A DNA stretch of 64,000 nucleotides, from the NCBI GenBank assembly GCA_963787205.1, contig CAWBCD010000007.1, positions 62,001 through 126,000 on the forward strand, written 5' to 3'. The first letter of the stretch is position 1. Each line of letters begins with the position of its first letter. This document shows positions 17,309-26,730 of this stretch, piece after piece. Origin of the DNA: DATFNI01 sp963787205. GTDB lineage: Bacteria > Bacteroidota > Rhodothermia > Balneolales > DATFMH01. The translations under genes and the position numbers were made by a program. A model generated the notes under the pieces. It did not search any database. It had not been told where the DNA came from and saw only the letters and a list, made by a program, of their open reading frames with translations.

Positions 17309-18310
17309 TTAAGGAACTTGTATAGTTTTTATTATTTTTTCGACCAAATCTTCAGCAGAAATATCTTCTGCTTCAGCTTCATAAGTTGGTATAATTCGGT
17401 GTCGAAGAATATCCATTGCTACTGTTCGTATATCTTCAGGTGTTACGTATGCTCTATGTTCCATGAACGCCTGTGCCCGGGCAGCCAAATTCATATTAAT
17501 GGATGCACGTGGTGATGCACCAAATGCAATCAAATTTTCCAAATCATCTAGTTGATATGTAGATGGCTTTCGAGTGGCGAAAATCAAATCAATAATATAT
17601 CGTTCCACCTTTTCATCCATATATATATCATTAATAACCTTGCGTGCATCCAGAACTTTTTGTGGTTTAATCACGGGTTTTAAAGTCACTTTTTTACCAG
17701 TTTTGGCCATGCGCCGCATTATTTCAAGCTCTTCCTGCTCGTTTGGGTAATCTATTTTGATCTTAAGCATGAATCGGTCAACCTGAGCTTCAGGCAGGGG
17801 ATAGGTTCCTTCCTGTTCCACAGGATTTTGTGTGGCGAGAACCAGGAACGGCTCGTCTAAGATATAAGTCGTATCGCCAATTGTCACCTGCCGCTCCTGC
17901 ATGGCTTCGAGCAGGGCACTTTGTACTTTTGCGGGAGATCGGTTGATTTCATCTGCCAGGATTATATTTGAAAAGATCGGGCCCTTTTTTACCGTAAATT
18001 CACCCTCTTTTTGATTGTAAATAAGAGTACCCAGAAGGTCGGCCGGAAGGAGGTCGGGAGTGAACTGAATACGCTGGAATTGCGTTTGAATGATTTGTGC
18101 CAGCGATGAGACGGTTAATGTTTTAGCAAGTCCAGGGACACCTTCAAGCAATACGTGCCCATCTGCCAATAAGCCTATCAGCAACCGGTCTATCATATAC
18201 TGCTGACCGACGATTACTTTCCCAAGTTCGCGATAAATATCATCAACAAAGGCACTGGCTTCTTCAATACGCTCACCCAACGCCTGCATATCTACGGCGT
18301 AATTATTCAT
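17309..18310 (-). CDS. MoxR-family AAA+ ATPase
   Basis: 333 residues. Walker A is GVPGLAKT (57-64), Walker B is ILADEINRSPAKVQ, followed by EAMQERQVT and LATQNPVEQEGTYPLPEAQVDRF, which together define the MoxR/RavA AAA+ family. The C-terminal lid domain is complete. These ATPases act as chaperones, often with VWA-domain proteins and a DUF58 protein encoded just downstream. None of those partners is seen here, only the small unknown gene at 16965-17222. Confidence 0.9.
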   Translation of the reverse strand: MNNYAVDMQALGERIEEASAFVDDIYRELGKVIVGQQYMIDRLLIGLLADGHVLLEGVPGLAKTLTVSSLAQIIQTQFQRIQFTPDLLPADLLGTLIYNQKEGEFTVKKGPIFSNIILADEINRSPAKVQSALLEAMQERQVTIGDTTYILDEPFLVLATQNPVEQEGTYPLPEAQVDRFMLKIKIDYPNEQEELEIMRRMAKTGKKVTLKPVIKPQKVLDARKVINDIYMDEKVERYIIDLIFATRKPSTYQLDDLENLIAFGASPRASINMNLAARAQAFMEHRAYVTPEDIRTVAMDILRHRIIPTYEAEAEDISAEDLVEKIIKTIQVP

Positions 18311-18666
18311 ATTTTTTCCGGAATTAAAATGATGGTTGACTTATGTTTAGACCTGCTGTTTTTAATAAAATGACAAAAGGAATTATGATAAATGTAAACA
18401 TCGAACGATAGTAAACAGGCAATATTTTTCACAGGACTAAAACGATGTTCAATATACATAACTCCTAAAGCTATTGCCGAATAGTGATATAAACAGAATC
18501 ACGATTGATTCCTAACTAAACTGTTTCGTGTTGTTTTCAGAGATAGCAGAGATTATCTGATATACTGCGCAATGTCAAAGTGTTCAGAGTGAAATAAAAT
18601 ACTTTCTGTGGTTGAACAGCGATTGATTTTTGGGTACTTTAAAGCCGTCAATAAATAGAAAAAAAG
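18311..18666. other. intergenic region between divergent moxR-like gene and nuoJ
   Basis: AT-rich, with no supported gene or clear hairpin. It should carry the promoters for the two divergent units, which I could not place. Confidence 0.5.
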
Positions 18667-19179
18667 ATGGTCACATATCTGTTTATCTTATTTGCCGTTA
18701 TCGCTATTGCAACAGCATTGGCGGTGGTTTTAAACAAAAGCACTGTAAACAGTGCTTTGTTTCTTGTACTAAACCTTTTATCTCTGGCAGGGATATATCT
18801 GTTACTCCAGGCACAATTTCTGGCAATAATCCAGGTGCTGGTGTACGCCGGGGCTATAATGGTGTTGTTTTTGTTCGTTATTATGCTCCTAAACCTGCAG
18901 GATGAAGAGAAAACCTTCAGCAGATCACGGGTTCAATTTGTCCTGTCCTTCTTACTCGTTGCTGTTGTGTTTGCACAGATATTGTATTCTGTTGGCAGTG
19001 CCACAAACTTGCTTCCTGCCGTTTCTACCAGTATGAAAACAGTGGGTACGGTAGAAGCCGTGGGAAATGTGCTCTTTACCAAATATCTGATTCCTGTCGA
19101 AGTGACGGCTATACTTTTAACTGCGGCCGTAGTTGGTGCGCTATTGATTGCTCAACGTAAAATTCAACTTAAGAAGTAA
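18667..19179 (+). CDS. nuoJ: NADH-quinone oxidoreductase subunit J
   Basis: 170 residues with five hydrophobic segments. LVYAGAIMVLFLFVIMLLN is the conserved NuoJ helix 3, which contains the pi-bulge region important for coupling in complex I. The stop overlaps the first base of nuoK. Unlike the usual 14-gene order, no nuoH or nuoI lies upstream and no nuoL, nuoM or nuoN lies downstream. Confidence 0.93.
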   Translation: MVTYLFILFAVIAIATALAVVLNKSTVNSALFLVLNLLSLAGIYLLLQAQFLAIIQVLVYAGAIMVLFLFVIMLLNLQDEEKTFSRSRVQFVLSFLLVAVVFAQILYSVGSATNLLPAVSTSMKTVGTVEAVGNVLFTKYLIPVEVTAILLTAAVVGALLIAQRKIQLKK

Positions 19180-19478
19180 TGGCTCTTAACTGGTACCTGG
19201 CACTTAGTGCCGTCTTATTCAGCATCGGTGTAATTGGCGTTCTGACGCGCAAGAATGCCATTGTAATCTTTATGAGTGTTGAACTTATGCTCAATGCCGT
19301 TAATCTTACCCTGGTAGCTTTCAGCAGCTTTTTTGGCGATATCAATGGAATCATCCTTGTGTTTTTCTCCCTGTGTGTCGCTGCCTCTGAGGCTGCAGTA
19401 GGGTTGGCAATCATAATCACGATTTTCCGAAACAATTTGACGGTCGACATTAGCAAAATCAATCTGTTGCGCTGGTAG
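19179..19478 (+). CDS. nuoK: NADH-quinone oxidoreductase subunit K
   Basis: 99 residues with three membrane helices. VIFMSVELMLNAVNL holds the conserved Glu in helix 2 and CVAASEAAVGLAIII the second conserved Glu in helix 3. Both are needed for proton pumping in complex I. It overlaps nuoJ by one base and is followed by a strong terminator, so nuoJK is a complete two-gene unit here. Confidence 0.95.
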   Translation: MALNWYLALSAVLFSIGVIGVLTRKNAIVIFMSVELMLNAVNLTLVAFSSFFGDINGIILVFFSLCVAASEAAVGLAIIITIFRNNLTVDISKINLLRW

Positions 19479-19500
19479 AAAATCGATCAATAACTTTTTT

Positions 19501-19537
19501 AAGAGCCACCTTCGGTAATCGTTGGTGGCTCTTTTTT
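19501..19537 (+). terminator. nuoJK terminator
   Basis: AAGAGCCACC (19501-19510) pairs with GGTGGCTCTT (19524-19533), followed by a T run. Confidence 0.9.
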
Positions 19538-19635
19538 ATTTGGCTGACACTAATCGGGAATTTGAAATTGGATAATTGGAATAATCACAAGGCGGCGAAC
19601 ACTTAAGGTCAGTAGAGCATATTTCAGCTTCATCC

Positions 19636-19680
19636 CCTAATTCAAAATTCATCCCGAGGCTTCGGGAATAATTAATAATT
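19636..19680. repeat. AATTCAAAATTC word repeat abutting a stop codon
   Basis: AATTCAAAATTC, the small palindrome CCCGAGGCTTCGGG and AATTAATAATT lie directly against the stop codon of the minus-strand gene at 19679. Related words recur at 60780-60811 and 60900-60922. Confidence 0.5.
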
Positions 19681-20908
19681 ACTGAAGATGTTCTGCTGCC
19701 ATCATAAAAACCTTTTGAAAGGCTTCGTCAACCTCTTTTTCTATATTTTTTTGCTGTGGAAACGGGGTTACATGAGAATAGTCAAACGGAAAGTCCAACA
19801 CCTGTACATTAGCCGGTAAATCTCTAAAATCACCTTTTAGAGTGTTTAGCACTTCTCCCGGAGGAATGACCTCATCTTTGTTCAAGGCTATGGCTTCAAT
19901 ACGTGATCCAATCTCCCTGAAGCGATCTTCACGAATCTTTTGGTGACGATGGCTACTTAGCATGGATCGAAAATAAATGCCTGACCTGTGCCCCTCATTG
20001 AAATAGTGGTTTAGCCGTTCGTTTAACTTGCACTCATTATCGAGATGTTCGATGAAGAAGGAATACAGGGCAATATTCGCCTCACTATCAAGGATGTAGC
20101 GCGATACAGGGTACATACGGTCGAGTGTTGGGCCACCACAAAAGATAAACAACCTGGAATCGGTAAACAGGTCGTCTGTATTGGTCATTAACAGAATTTC
20201 AGAGAGGAATGAACCAATAGAATAGGCAAAGAAATCGATATCAGCAGTATTGGATATATGAGGATGTTCGCCGGCCCTGATACTCCTGACAAGCTGTAGG
20301 ATGTCTGAATAGGTCTGCCTGCCCGACCAGAAGAAGCGTTGAGGTATTTTATGTATGCGTGTGCTGATCGCTGCATTTGCAAAGGATGATTCTGCTATGG
20401 CAGGATATTTTCCGCGCCTTTCAGACGAAACAAGATTCATTTTCCTTGGATGACTCCATCCGGTAGGGACCCGGTTCATATGAAAAGCGATGGGGAAGAG
20501 AATCACTGTTTTTTTTGTTAATTCCACCAATCGGTAAGCCCAGCTTAAATATTTTTCCCAATGCTTTTCATTGAGCCCATGAAACAGCAAGATAACGTGC
20601 GAACTGTGCTGGGTATCTTTAGGAAGGAAAACAGAATATCTAAACCTGCGATTACTATCGATACTACAGTCAGCGGCGTTCAGGTTGTAATCGTTTGCAT
20701 CCGAAGCCCCACGAATTATCGGGTAAGTTTCCCGGAATGTACGATTATGTCGTGTACATTGGTAAAACTGTGAACCGGGCAAAACATCAGCATAGGGAGA
20801 TATGAAGGTGTAATTACGTATCTCAATTGAGCTCTCTGGTATGGTGATGCGATCAGCAATCTGATTGAAACAATCCTTCAACCGATTATGTAAGGAGAGG
20901 TATGTCAT
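19679..20908 (-). CDS. alpha/beta-hydrolase-like protein, possibly DUF6051
   Basis: 409 residues, cytoplasmic. HVILLFHGLNEKHWEKYLSW resembles the first strand and oxyanion region of alpha/beta hydrolases. FFAYSIGSFLSEILL gives a Y-S-I-G nucleophile elbow, a variant of GxSxG, and YSHVTPF near the end could supply the catalytic His. The overall layout matches what I recall as DUF6051, a family of unknown substrate; that family name is from memory. It is flanked by a word repeat at its stop and stands alone between nuoJK and the ilv-leu operon. Confidence 0.65.
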   Translation of the reverse strand: MTYLSLHNRLKDCFNQIADRITIPESSIEIRNYTFISPYADVLPGSQFYQCTRHNRTFRETYPIIRGASDANDYNLNAADCSIDSNRRFRYSVFLPKDTQHSSHVILLFHGLNEKHWEKYLSWAYRLVELTKKTVILFPIAFHMNRVPTGWSHPRKMNLVSSERRGKYPAIAESSFANAAISTRIHKIPQRFFWSGRQTYSDILQLVRSIRAGEHPHISNTADIDFFAYSIGSFLSEILLMTNTDDLFTDSRLFIFCGGPTLDRMYPVSRYILDSEANIALYSFFIEHLDNECKLNERLNHYFNEGHRSGIYFRSMLSSHRHQKIREDRFREIGSRIEAIALNKDEVIPPGEVLNTLKGDFRDLPANVQVLDFPFDYSHVTPFPQQKNIEKEVDEAFQKVFMMAAEHLQ

Positions 20909-21067
20909 TAACCATTTATCTTATGAAGTATAGCCCCGTAATGATTGGTAGTGAACATTGTTCATAAGATTATTGAAGTGTTTATTCAGATGCTAACCAG
21001 TTTTTGTGGTTTTATTGGCAACGAAAGGTTATGTATCTGCCAATCAAGAACATAGGTAATGGAAATA

Positions 21068-21101
21068 AAAAACCCTCCAGAGTTAAACACTAGTGGAGGG
21101 T
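21068..21101 (-). terminator. terminator of the ilv-leu operon
   Basis: On the minus strand ACCCTCCA (21101-21094) pairs with TGGAGGGT (21079-21072), followed by TTTTTTA. It lies 24 bases past the ilvE stop. Confidence 0.85.
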
Positions 21102-21124
21102 GTGAATTGAGTAGATTCTGCCGT

Positions 21125-22246
21125 TTACTCTGTTACCACATGATGCAGCCAGCCAAACCGGTCTGGTCTTTCCCCGTACTGGATTCCAGTGATTTCATCA
21201 TATAGTTTTTTTGCAAACGGACCAATGGTGTCTTCGTCTGTAGTCAGGACTTTTCCATTATGCTGGATTCTGCCAACAGGAGAAATTACAGCGGCCGTGC
21301 CGGTTCCAAAGGCCTCTTCCATTGTCCCGTTTTCAGAAGCATCAAAGACTTCGTCGATAGAAATAGGTCGTTCTTCAACGGTTATCCCCCAATCTTCCGC
21401 AAGGTGAATTACGGAATCCCGCGTAATACCGCCGAGAATTGAACCTTCAAGAGGAGGCGTGATCAGGCGACCACCAATTTTGAAGAAGATATTCATTGTA
21501 CCAACTTCTTCAACGTATTTGTGTTCTTTGGCATCAAGCCATAGTACCTGTGTGAAACCGTCTTCTTTAGCCTTGCGTGCAGGTAATATGGTGGGACCAT
21601 AGTTGCCCGTTGCTTTAATATTACCTGTTCCGCCCTTAACCGAACGTACATATTTATCAGGTGTGATCAGGCTGACGGGATTGATACCTTCTTTATAGTA
21701 GGCGCCTACGGGAGAAGTTATGATGAGGAACTTGTATGTATTAGAAGCTTTAACCGAGAGGTCCTCGTCTGTTGCAAAAACAAATGGACGGATGTAAAGG
21801 GCATTTCCTCTTTTCGTCGGGACCCACTTATGATCCAACCGGATCAATTCTTCGAGTGCCTCCATGAACGTATCGCCATCAATCTCCGGGATACACATAC
21901 GCCGGCAGGATTTATTGATACGTTCCTGGTGCTGGTCCGGACGGAAGATGTTTACCCCGCCATTGCTGTCGTTGAACGCCTTCATGCCCTCAAAAAGCGC
22001 CTGGCCATAGTGCAGGGTAGCGAGCGAGGGCAGAATCTCGATCTTTCCAAAAGGAATGATCTGAGGAGATTGCCATTGTCCTTCCTGGTAATCAAGGGAA
22101 AACATATGATCAGAAAAAACCTTGCCAAACCCAGGGTTTTCAAGATCGGTCTGATCAACGCGGCTCACGGATACTTTTTTTATAGTCATTGCAGATGTTT
22201 CCGTTTCCCGTATTGCTGTTTGTACCGACGTTCCATTCTTCATCAT
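21125..22246 (-). CDS. ilvE: branched-chain amino acid aminotransferase
   Basis: 373 residues, the class IV aminotransferase of the longer, eukaryotic-like BCAT type. LHYGQALFEGMKAF near residue 80, YIRPFVFATDEDL and the PLP region SVKGGTGNIKATGNYGP are diagnostic. It transfers the amino group from glutamate onto the Val, Leu and Ile keto acids and is the last gene of the operon. It starts 4 bases after the leuB stop. MTIKKVSV, 20 residues in, is an alternative start. Confidence 0.93.
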   Translation of the reverse strand: MMKNGTSVQTAIRETETSAMTIKKVSVSRVDQTDLENPGFGKVFSDHMFSLDYQEGQWQSPQIIPFGKIEILPSLATLHYGQALFEGMKAFNDSNGGVNIFRPDQHQERINKSCRRMCIPEIDGDTFMEALEELIRLDHKWVPTKRGNALYIRPFVFATDEDLSVKASNTYKFLIITSPVGAYYKEGINPVSLITPDKYVRSVKGGTGNIKATGNYGPTILPARKAKEDGFTQVLWLDAKEHKYVEEVGTMNIFFKIGGRLITPPLEGSILGGITRDSVIHLAEDWGITVEERPISIDEVFDASENGTMEEAFGTGTAAVISPVGRIQHNGKVLTTDEDTIGPFAKKLYDEITGIQYGERPDRFGWLHHVVTE

Positions 22247-22250
22247 AGAG

Positions 22251-23351
22251 TTACTCCTGGAAATTGGTCTGTTTTTCGCTGATCAGTTTGGTAATCAGGT
22301 CACCTACTTCAGAGGTGCCTAAAATTTTGGTTTTATTGTCTGATGCTATATCAGCAGTTCTGTAACCCTGGCCAAGCAAGGTTTGGATGGCTTCTTCGAT
22401 TTCCTGGGCCGCTTCATCAAGATTGAGAGAATACCGGTACAGGAGAGCGACTGAAGCTATTGCTGCAAGGGGATTAGCCTTTCCGGTTCCTGCAATGTCT
22501 GGTGCAGATCCGTGAACTGGCTCGTAAAGCCCCGTACCATCACCCAGACTGGCGGAAGGGAGCATGCCGATGGAACCGGTGAGCATGGCGGCCTCATCGC
22601 TGAGGATGTCGCCGAACATGTTTTCAGTCACGATAACATCAAACTGTTTGGGATTACGCACCAATTGCATAGCGCAATTATCCACCAACAGGTGATCAAG
22701 TTTAACATTGGGATAGTGCCCGGCAACCTTCGTTACCGTTTTTCTCCAGAGGCGTGAGGTATCAAGAATATTGGATTTATCCACCGAGCAGACACGTCCG
22801 TTACGGATCTGGGCTGCCTCAAAAGCTGCAACTGCAATGCGTTCAATCTCCGAAGTACGGTACTCCATCGTGTCGACGGCACGCTCTTCATTCCCTATCT
22901 GTTCGGTAAGACGTGGTTTCCCAAAATAGATACCACCTGTCAGTTCACGAACCACCAACAGATTCACGCCTTCAATGACTTCACGTTTAAGCGTGGATGC
23001 ATCGGCAAGAGCGTCATAGACCGTTACCGGCCGCAGGTTCGTATAGAGTCCGAGTCCATTCCGGATGCCAAGCAGTCCCGCTTCTGGCCGTTTATTGCCC
23101 GTCAGGTTGTCCCATTTAGGACCACCTACCGCACCAAGCAGCACGGCATCCGAAGCTTTGGCTGCTTCGATCAGTTCATCATTAATTGGTGCTCCATACT
23201 TGTCAATGGCTGCACCACCAAAAGCAAATTCCTGGAATTCGAACGATAGATCGTATTTCCTGCCGGTCGCCTCAAGAACCCGGATAGCCTCACGGGTGAC
23301 TTCGGGTCCGATGCCATCCCCGGGAAGAACAGTAATTTTTTTCTTCTGCAT
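22251..23351 (-). CDS. leuB: 3-isopropylmalate dehydrogenase
   Basis: 366 residues. ITVLPGDGIGPEVTREAIRV is the N-terminal NAD-linked decarboxylating dehydrogenase motif. LLVVRELTGGIYFGKPR and NMFGDILSDEAAMLTGSIGM are the substrate and metal blocks. It oxidises and decarboxylates 3-isopropylmalate in leucine synthesis. It is separated from leuD by 3 bases and from ilvE by 4, so all three are tightly coupled. Confidence 0.95.
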   Translation of the reverse strand: MQKKKITVLPGDGIGPEVTREAIRVLEATGRKYDLSFEFQEFAFGGAAIDKYGAPINDELIEAAKASDAVLLGAVGGPKWDNLTGNKRPEAGLLGIRNGLGLYTNLRPVTVYDALADASTLKREVIEGVNLLVVRELTGGIYFGKPRLTEQIGNEERAVDTMEYRTSEIERIAVAAFEAAQIRNGRVCSVDKSNILDTSRLWRKTVTKVAGHYPNVKLDHLLVDNCAMQLVRNPKQFDVIVTENMFGDILSDEAAMLTGSIGMLPSASLGDGTGLYEPVHGSAPDIAGTGKANPLAAIASVALLYRYSLNLDEAAQEIEEAIQTLLGQGYRTADIASDNKTKILGTSEVGDLITKLISEKQTNFQE

Positions 23352-23354
23352 GCT

Positions 23355-23939
23355 TCAGCTCACCATTTTTTCTTTCTCGGGGACCATTCCCATCTTGCGG
23401 GCGTATTCAAAAATGCCGCCTGCTGCAACGATGTCTTCCACGCTACCCAGAGGTTTCAGTTTATATTCCTTGTTTTGGGTAACATTTCGGAGCACCCGTT
23501 CTTTCTTGTCAATTTCGAGTTCATCGTTGGTGTGAACATCGGCACTCAAATCATCGACGCTTTCAAATGGAATGACAAAACCACCATCGACTGCATTACG
23601 GTAAAAGATCCGTGCATACGTTGGTGCAATGATGGCCTCAACACCTGCGATCTGCAAAGCAGCCGGGGCATGTTCGCGCGAGGATCCACAACCAAAGTTG
23701 GGACCGCCTACAATAATTTTGAATTCTGACTCAAACGCACCTTCGGGCACAAGCGGAATACCTCCCTGGGGGAGTCCGGATTCTTTCGTTGGTACCCCTG
23801 AGAGGGCGTAGCGGCCATAGAATTTCCGTTCTTCCGGATCCTTCAAACTGTAAACCAGATGTTGTGCCGGGATAATTTGATCGGTGTCGATGTTTTTTCC
23901 TAAGACAAAAGCCTTGCCTTTCAGGATATTCTGTGACAT
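23355..23939 (-). CDS. leuD: 3-isopropylmalate dehydratase small subunit
   Basis: 194 residues. The swivel domain motifs GKNIDTDQIIPAQHL at the N-terminus and GGPNFGCGSSREHAP in the middle are typical of LeuD. It forms isopropylmalate isomerase with LeuC. It follows leuC after an 85-base gap and leads into leuB. Confidence 0.93.
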   Translation of the reverse strand: MSQNILKGKAFVLGKNIDTDQIIPAQHLVYSLKDPEERKFYGRYALSGVPTKESGLPQGGIPLVPEGAFESEFKIIVGGPNFGCGSSREHAPAALQIAGVEAIIAPTYARIFYRNAVDGGFVIPFESVDDLSADVHTNDELEIDKKERVLRNVTQNKEYKLKPLGSVEDIVAAGGIFEYARKMGMVPEKEKMVS

Positions 23940-24024
23940 TCGTTAACTCTTCAATTTGTTTATGTTGACATTCTCCTCGCCATGTTCGCTCTGGGAAGCT
24001 CTGCTTCCCGGAAACGAGGAATAA

Positions 24025-25326
24025 TTAATTCAGGAATTCCCGGGGGTCTGTAATCTTTCCCGTGATTGCTGAAGCCGCTACGGTATAAGGCGATGCGAGA
24101 TAAACCTGCGATTCCTTGGAACCCATACGGCCCGGGAAGTTCCGGTTCGTCGTTGAGATGCAAACCTCTTTACCGTTCAGGCGTCCAAATGTGTCTTCCG
24201 GACCACCAAGGCACGCTGCACAGGAAGCCCGGCCAATCTGACATCCGGCCCCTTCGAAGATCTCCATGAGGGTTTGACCATCAATAGTTTCCGTTTCCAG
24301 GGCTTTGCCAACTTCTGTCGTTGCGGGTACGATAAAGGTATCAAGTGCCAGCTTATGACCCTTGATGATTTTGGCAGCTGCTCTGAAGTCAGAGATCTTA
24401 CCCCCGGTACAGGAGCCGATATATGCACGTGTCAACGGTGTGCCGGCTACTTCGCGGGCTTTAGCCTTATTATCCGGGCTGTGCGGTTTTGCAACCATCG
24501 GTTCCAGATCCTCAAGCTTGTAATTATAAACGCTATGATAATTCGCATCATCATCGCCCTTCATAGATTCGAATGGACGATCAGTGCGTGCCTTCACGTA
24601 TGCTTCAGTAATTTCATCGGGTTCAACCACACCATTCTTCCCACCTGCTTCAATAACCATGTTGGTCAGGGTCATGCGTGATTCCATATCCATTGACTTT
24701 ATACCCGGACCGGCAAATTCCATGGTGCGATAGGTGGCTCCGTCGACACCGATATCACCGATAATCTGCAGGATGATATCCTTTGCCATAACGTATGGAG
24801 GAATTTCATCACCATCGAAGACAAAACGCATGGTTTCTGGGACTTTTACCCATAACTTTCCGGTTCCCATGATGAAAGCGGCATCTGTGTTACCAATACC
24901 GGTAGCAAATTGTCCGAATGCACCGGCTGTACAGGTATGGGAGTCGGTACCGAATAGAACTTCTCCGGGACGTGTGAAACCTTCTTCCGGCATAGCTACG
25001 TGGCATACCCCTTTATATCGCGGGGTTCCTACATCGAAGAAATTAGGAAGAGTCTGTTCGGCGGCAAAAGCCCGAAGGATATCGATGTTTCGGTTGGCAT
25101 ATTTATCGTTGGTGAAAATATAGTGATCCGGGATGATGACAAGCTTGTCTTTATCCCAGACTTTGGCGTTTTCTCCAAATTGTTCTTTAAAGATTGAGAT
25201 GGTTGGAGGACCACAAACATCGTGGGTCATTAACACGTCAACATCAACCCAAACACTCTCGCCGGGTTCGACGTATTTTTTTCCACTGTGTTTTGCCAAA
25301 ATCTTTTCAGTGAGAGTCATTCTCAT
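24025..25326 (-). CDS. leuC: 3-isopropylmalate dehydratase large subunit
   Basis: 433 residues, the shorter LeuC2/homoaconitase-like form (E. coli LeuC is 466). The 4Fe-4S cysteines are in YIGSCTGGKISDF and in RASCAACLGGPED. DSHTCTAGAFGQFATGIGNT is the substrate region. It isomerises 2- to 3-isopropylmalate with LeuD. Because the same family also acts on citramalate, this pair probably serves both the leucine branch and the citramalate isoleucine branch of this operon (inference). The N-terminus MRMTLTEKIL allows two starts. Confidence 0.93.
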   Translation of the reverse strand: MRMTLTEKILAKHSGKKYVEPGESVWVDVDVLMTHDVCGPPTISIFKEQFGENAKVWDKDKLVIIPDHYIFTNDKYANRNIDILRAFAAEQTLPNFFDVGTPRYKGVCHVAMPEEGFTRPGEVLFGTDSHTCTAGAFGQFATGIGNTDAAFIMGTGKLWVKVPETMRFVFDGDEIPPYVMAKDIILQIIGDIGVDGATYRTMEFAGPGIKSMDMESRMTLTNMVIEAGGKNGVVEPDEITEAYVKARTDRPFESMKGDDDANYHSVYNYKLEDLEPMVAKPHSPDNKAKAREVAGTPLTRAYIGSCTGGKISDFRAAAKIIKGHKLALDTFIVPATTEVGKALETETIDGQTLMEIFEGAGCQIGRASCAACLGGPEDTFGRLNGKEVCISTTNRNFPGRMGSKESQVYLASPYTVAASAITGKITDPREFLN

Positions 25327-25417
25327 CGGTCAGCTTCTCCTTAGATTATTACTAATAGATTTAATAGTAGCCACCCTTTCGCAGGGTATTTTATTTTCTA
25401 ATTGTATGTTCCTGAAC

Positions 25418-26617
25418 TCACGCAGTTCGCGATTGTACGTGTTCGTCAACGCGTCGTCCTTTATTCTGGTAAACGTGAGGGATCAGCGTAAGAATATCGC
25501 TATCAGGAACAATTTTCTTTTCATCGGCCAAAGCGGTGAATTTTCGGTAGACGTCATCCAGTGCTTCACCACTTAACGGATAACCAAGTGCTTCGAGCTT
25601 CTGACGTAATGCAAAACGTCCGGAATGCTTGCCAAGTACAATCTTATTTGCCGAGATGCCCACCGATTGCGGTGTCATGATCTCGTATGTCATCGGATTA
25701 TTGAGGACCCCATGCTGGTGGATACCTGCTTCGTGAGCGAATGCGTTTTCTCCGACGATTGCCTTGTTGGGCTGTACAGCTTTACCGGTTATTTCAGTCA
25801 GCAGATTGCTCGATGCAAAAATCTCTTCTGATTTTACCTCCGTATATTCCACAAAATCGGTCTGACGTGTCTTGATAGCCATCACGATCTCTTCAAGCGA
25901 GGCATTGCCTGCTCGTTCACCAATTCCGTTGATGGTACATTCGATCTGACGGGCACCATTCCGAATGGCAGTGAGGGAATTGGCAACCGCCAGTCCCAGG
26001 TCATTGTGACAATGCACACTTATGATTGCGTGATCGATATTCGGTACATTTTCCCTGATATTCCTGATCAGATCGCCGTATTCCCATGGGAGGGCATAGC
26101 CAACCGTATCTGGGACATTGATGATAGTTGCACCGGCATCGATGACCGCCGTAAAAATCTCATACAGAAACTCCGGATCGCTACGGGAAGCATCTTCGGC
26201 CGAAAATTCTACCGTGTCGTAGAAACTGCGAGCCAATTCCACTGCAGAAACGGCCGATTCAAGAACCTCCCCGCGTGTCATTTTTAGCTTATACTGCATA
26301 TGGATATCGGAGGTGGCGATGAAGGTGTGTATCCTCGGTTTGGCAGCATATTGTAAAGCATCTGCAGCACGCTTAATATCGATGGGTTTCGTTCGGCATA
26401 GTGCGGCTACTTGGCTGTTTTTTATATGTTTACCTACTTCCTTTACGGTTTTATAGTCACCTTCCGAAGCGATTGGAAAACCGGCTTCTATAACATCAAC
26501 TTGTAATTGTTCCAACTGCAGGGCCATGCGAATTTTTTCCTGCTCGTTCATACTGTAACCGGGCGATTGTTCGCCATCGCGCAAGGTAGTATCAAAAATG
26601 CTAATTCGGTTTTCCAT
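25418..26617 (-). CDS. leuA: 2-isopropylmalate synthase, short form without regulatory domain
   Basis: 399 residues. FDTTLRDGEQSPGYSMNEQE at residues 8-27 is the HMGL-like active site with the metal-binding Asp and catalytic Arg; the later SVHCHNDLGLAVANS gives the metal-binding histidines. It condenses acetyl-CoA with 2-ketoisovalerate. Full-length LeuA (about 510 residues) has a C-terminal leucine-binding domain. Here the protein stops right after the linker (FTALADEKKIVPDSDIL), and I find no remnant of that domain in the 91 bases before leuC. Leucine feedback on the enzyme itself is therefore probably absent. It could alternatively be a related Claisen synthase, but the leu context favours IPMS. 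Confidence 0.88.
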   Translation of the reverse strand: MENRISIFDTTLRDGEQSPGYSMNEQEKIRMALQLEQLQVDVIEAGFPIASEGDYKTVKEVGKHIKNSQVAALCRTKPIDIKRAADALQYAAKPRIHTFIATSDIHMQYKLKMTRGEVLESAVSAVELARSFYDTVEFSAEDASRSDPEFLYEIFTAVIDAGATIINVPDTVGYALPWEYGDLIRNIRENVPNIDHAIISVHCHNDLGLAVANSLTAIRNGARQIECTINGIGERAGNASLEEIVMAIKTRQTDFVEYTEVKSEEIFASSNLLTEITGKAVQPNKAIVGENAFAHEAGIHQHGVLNNPMTYEIMTPQSVGISANKIVLGKHSGRFALRQKLEALGYPLSGEALDDVYRKFTALADEKKIVPDSDILTLIPHVYQNKGRRVDEHVQSRTA

Positions 26618-26730
26618 GGTATGAGATTTTAATTGAATTCTAAGTTTCTACGATAATCTTGATCTGATTGGCCAGTAAATGCTTATGTGTAGTCGACAGG
26701 CTACTTAGGTTATTACTTAGACATAGTCGC

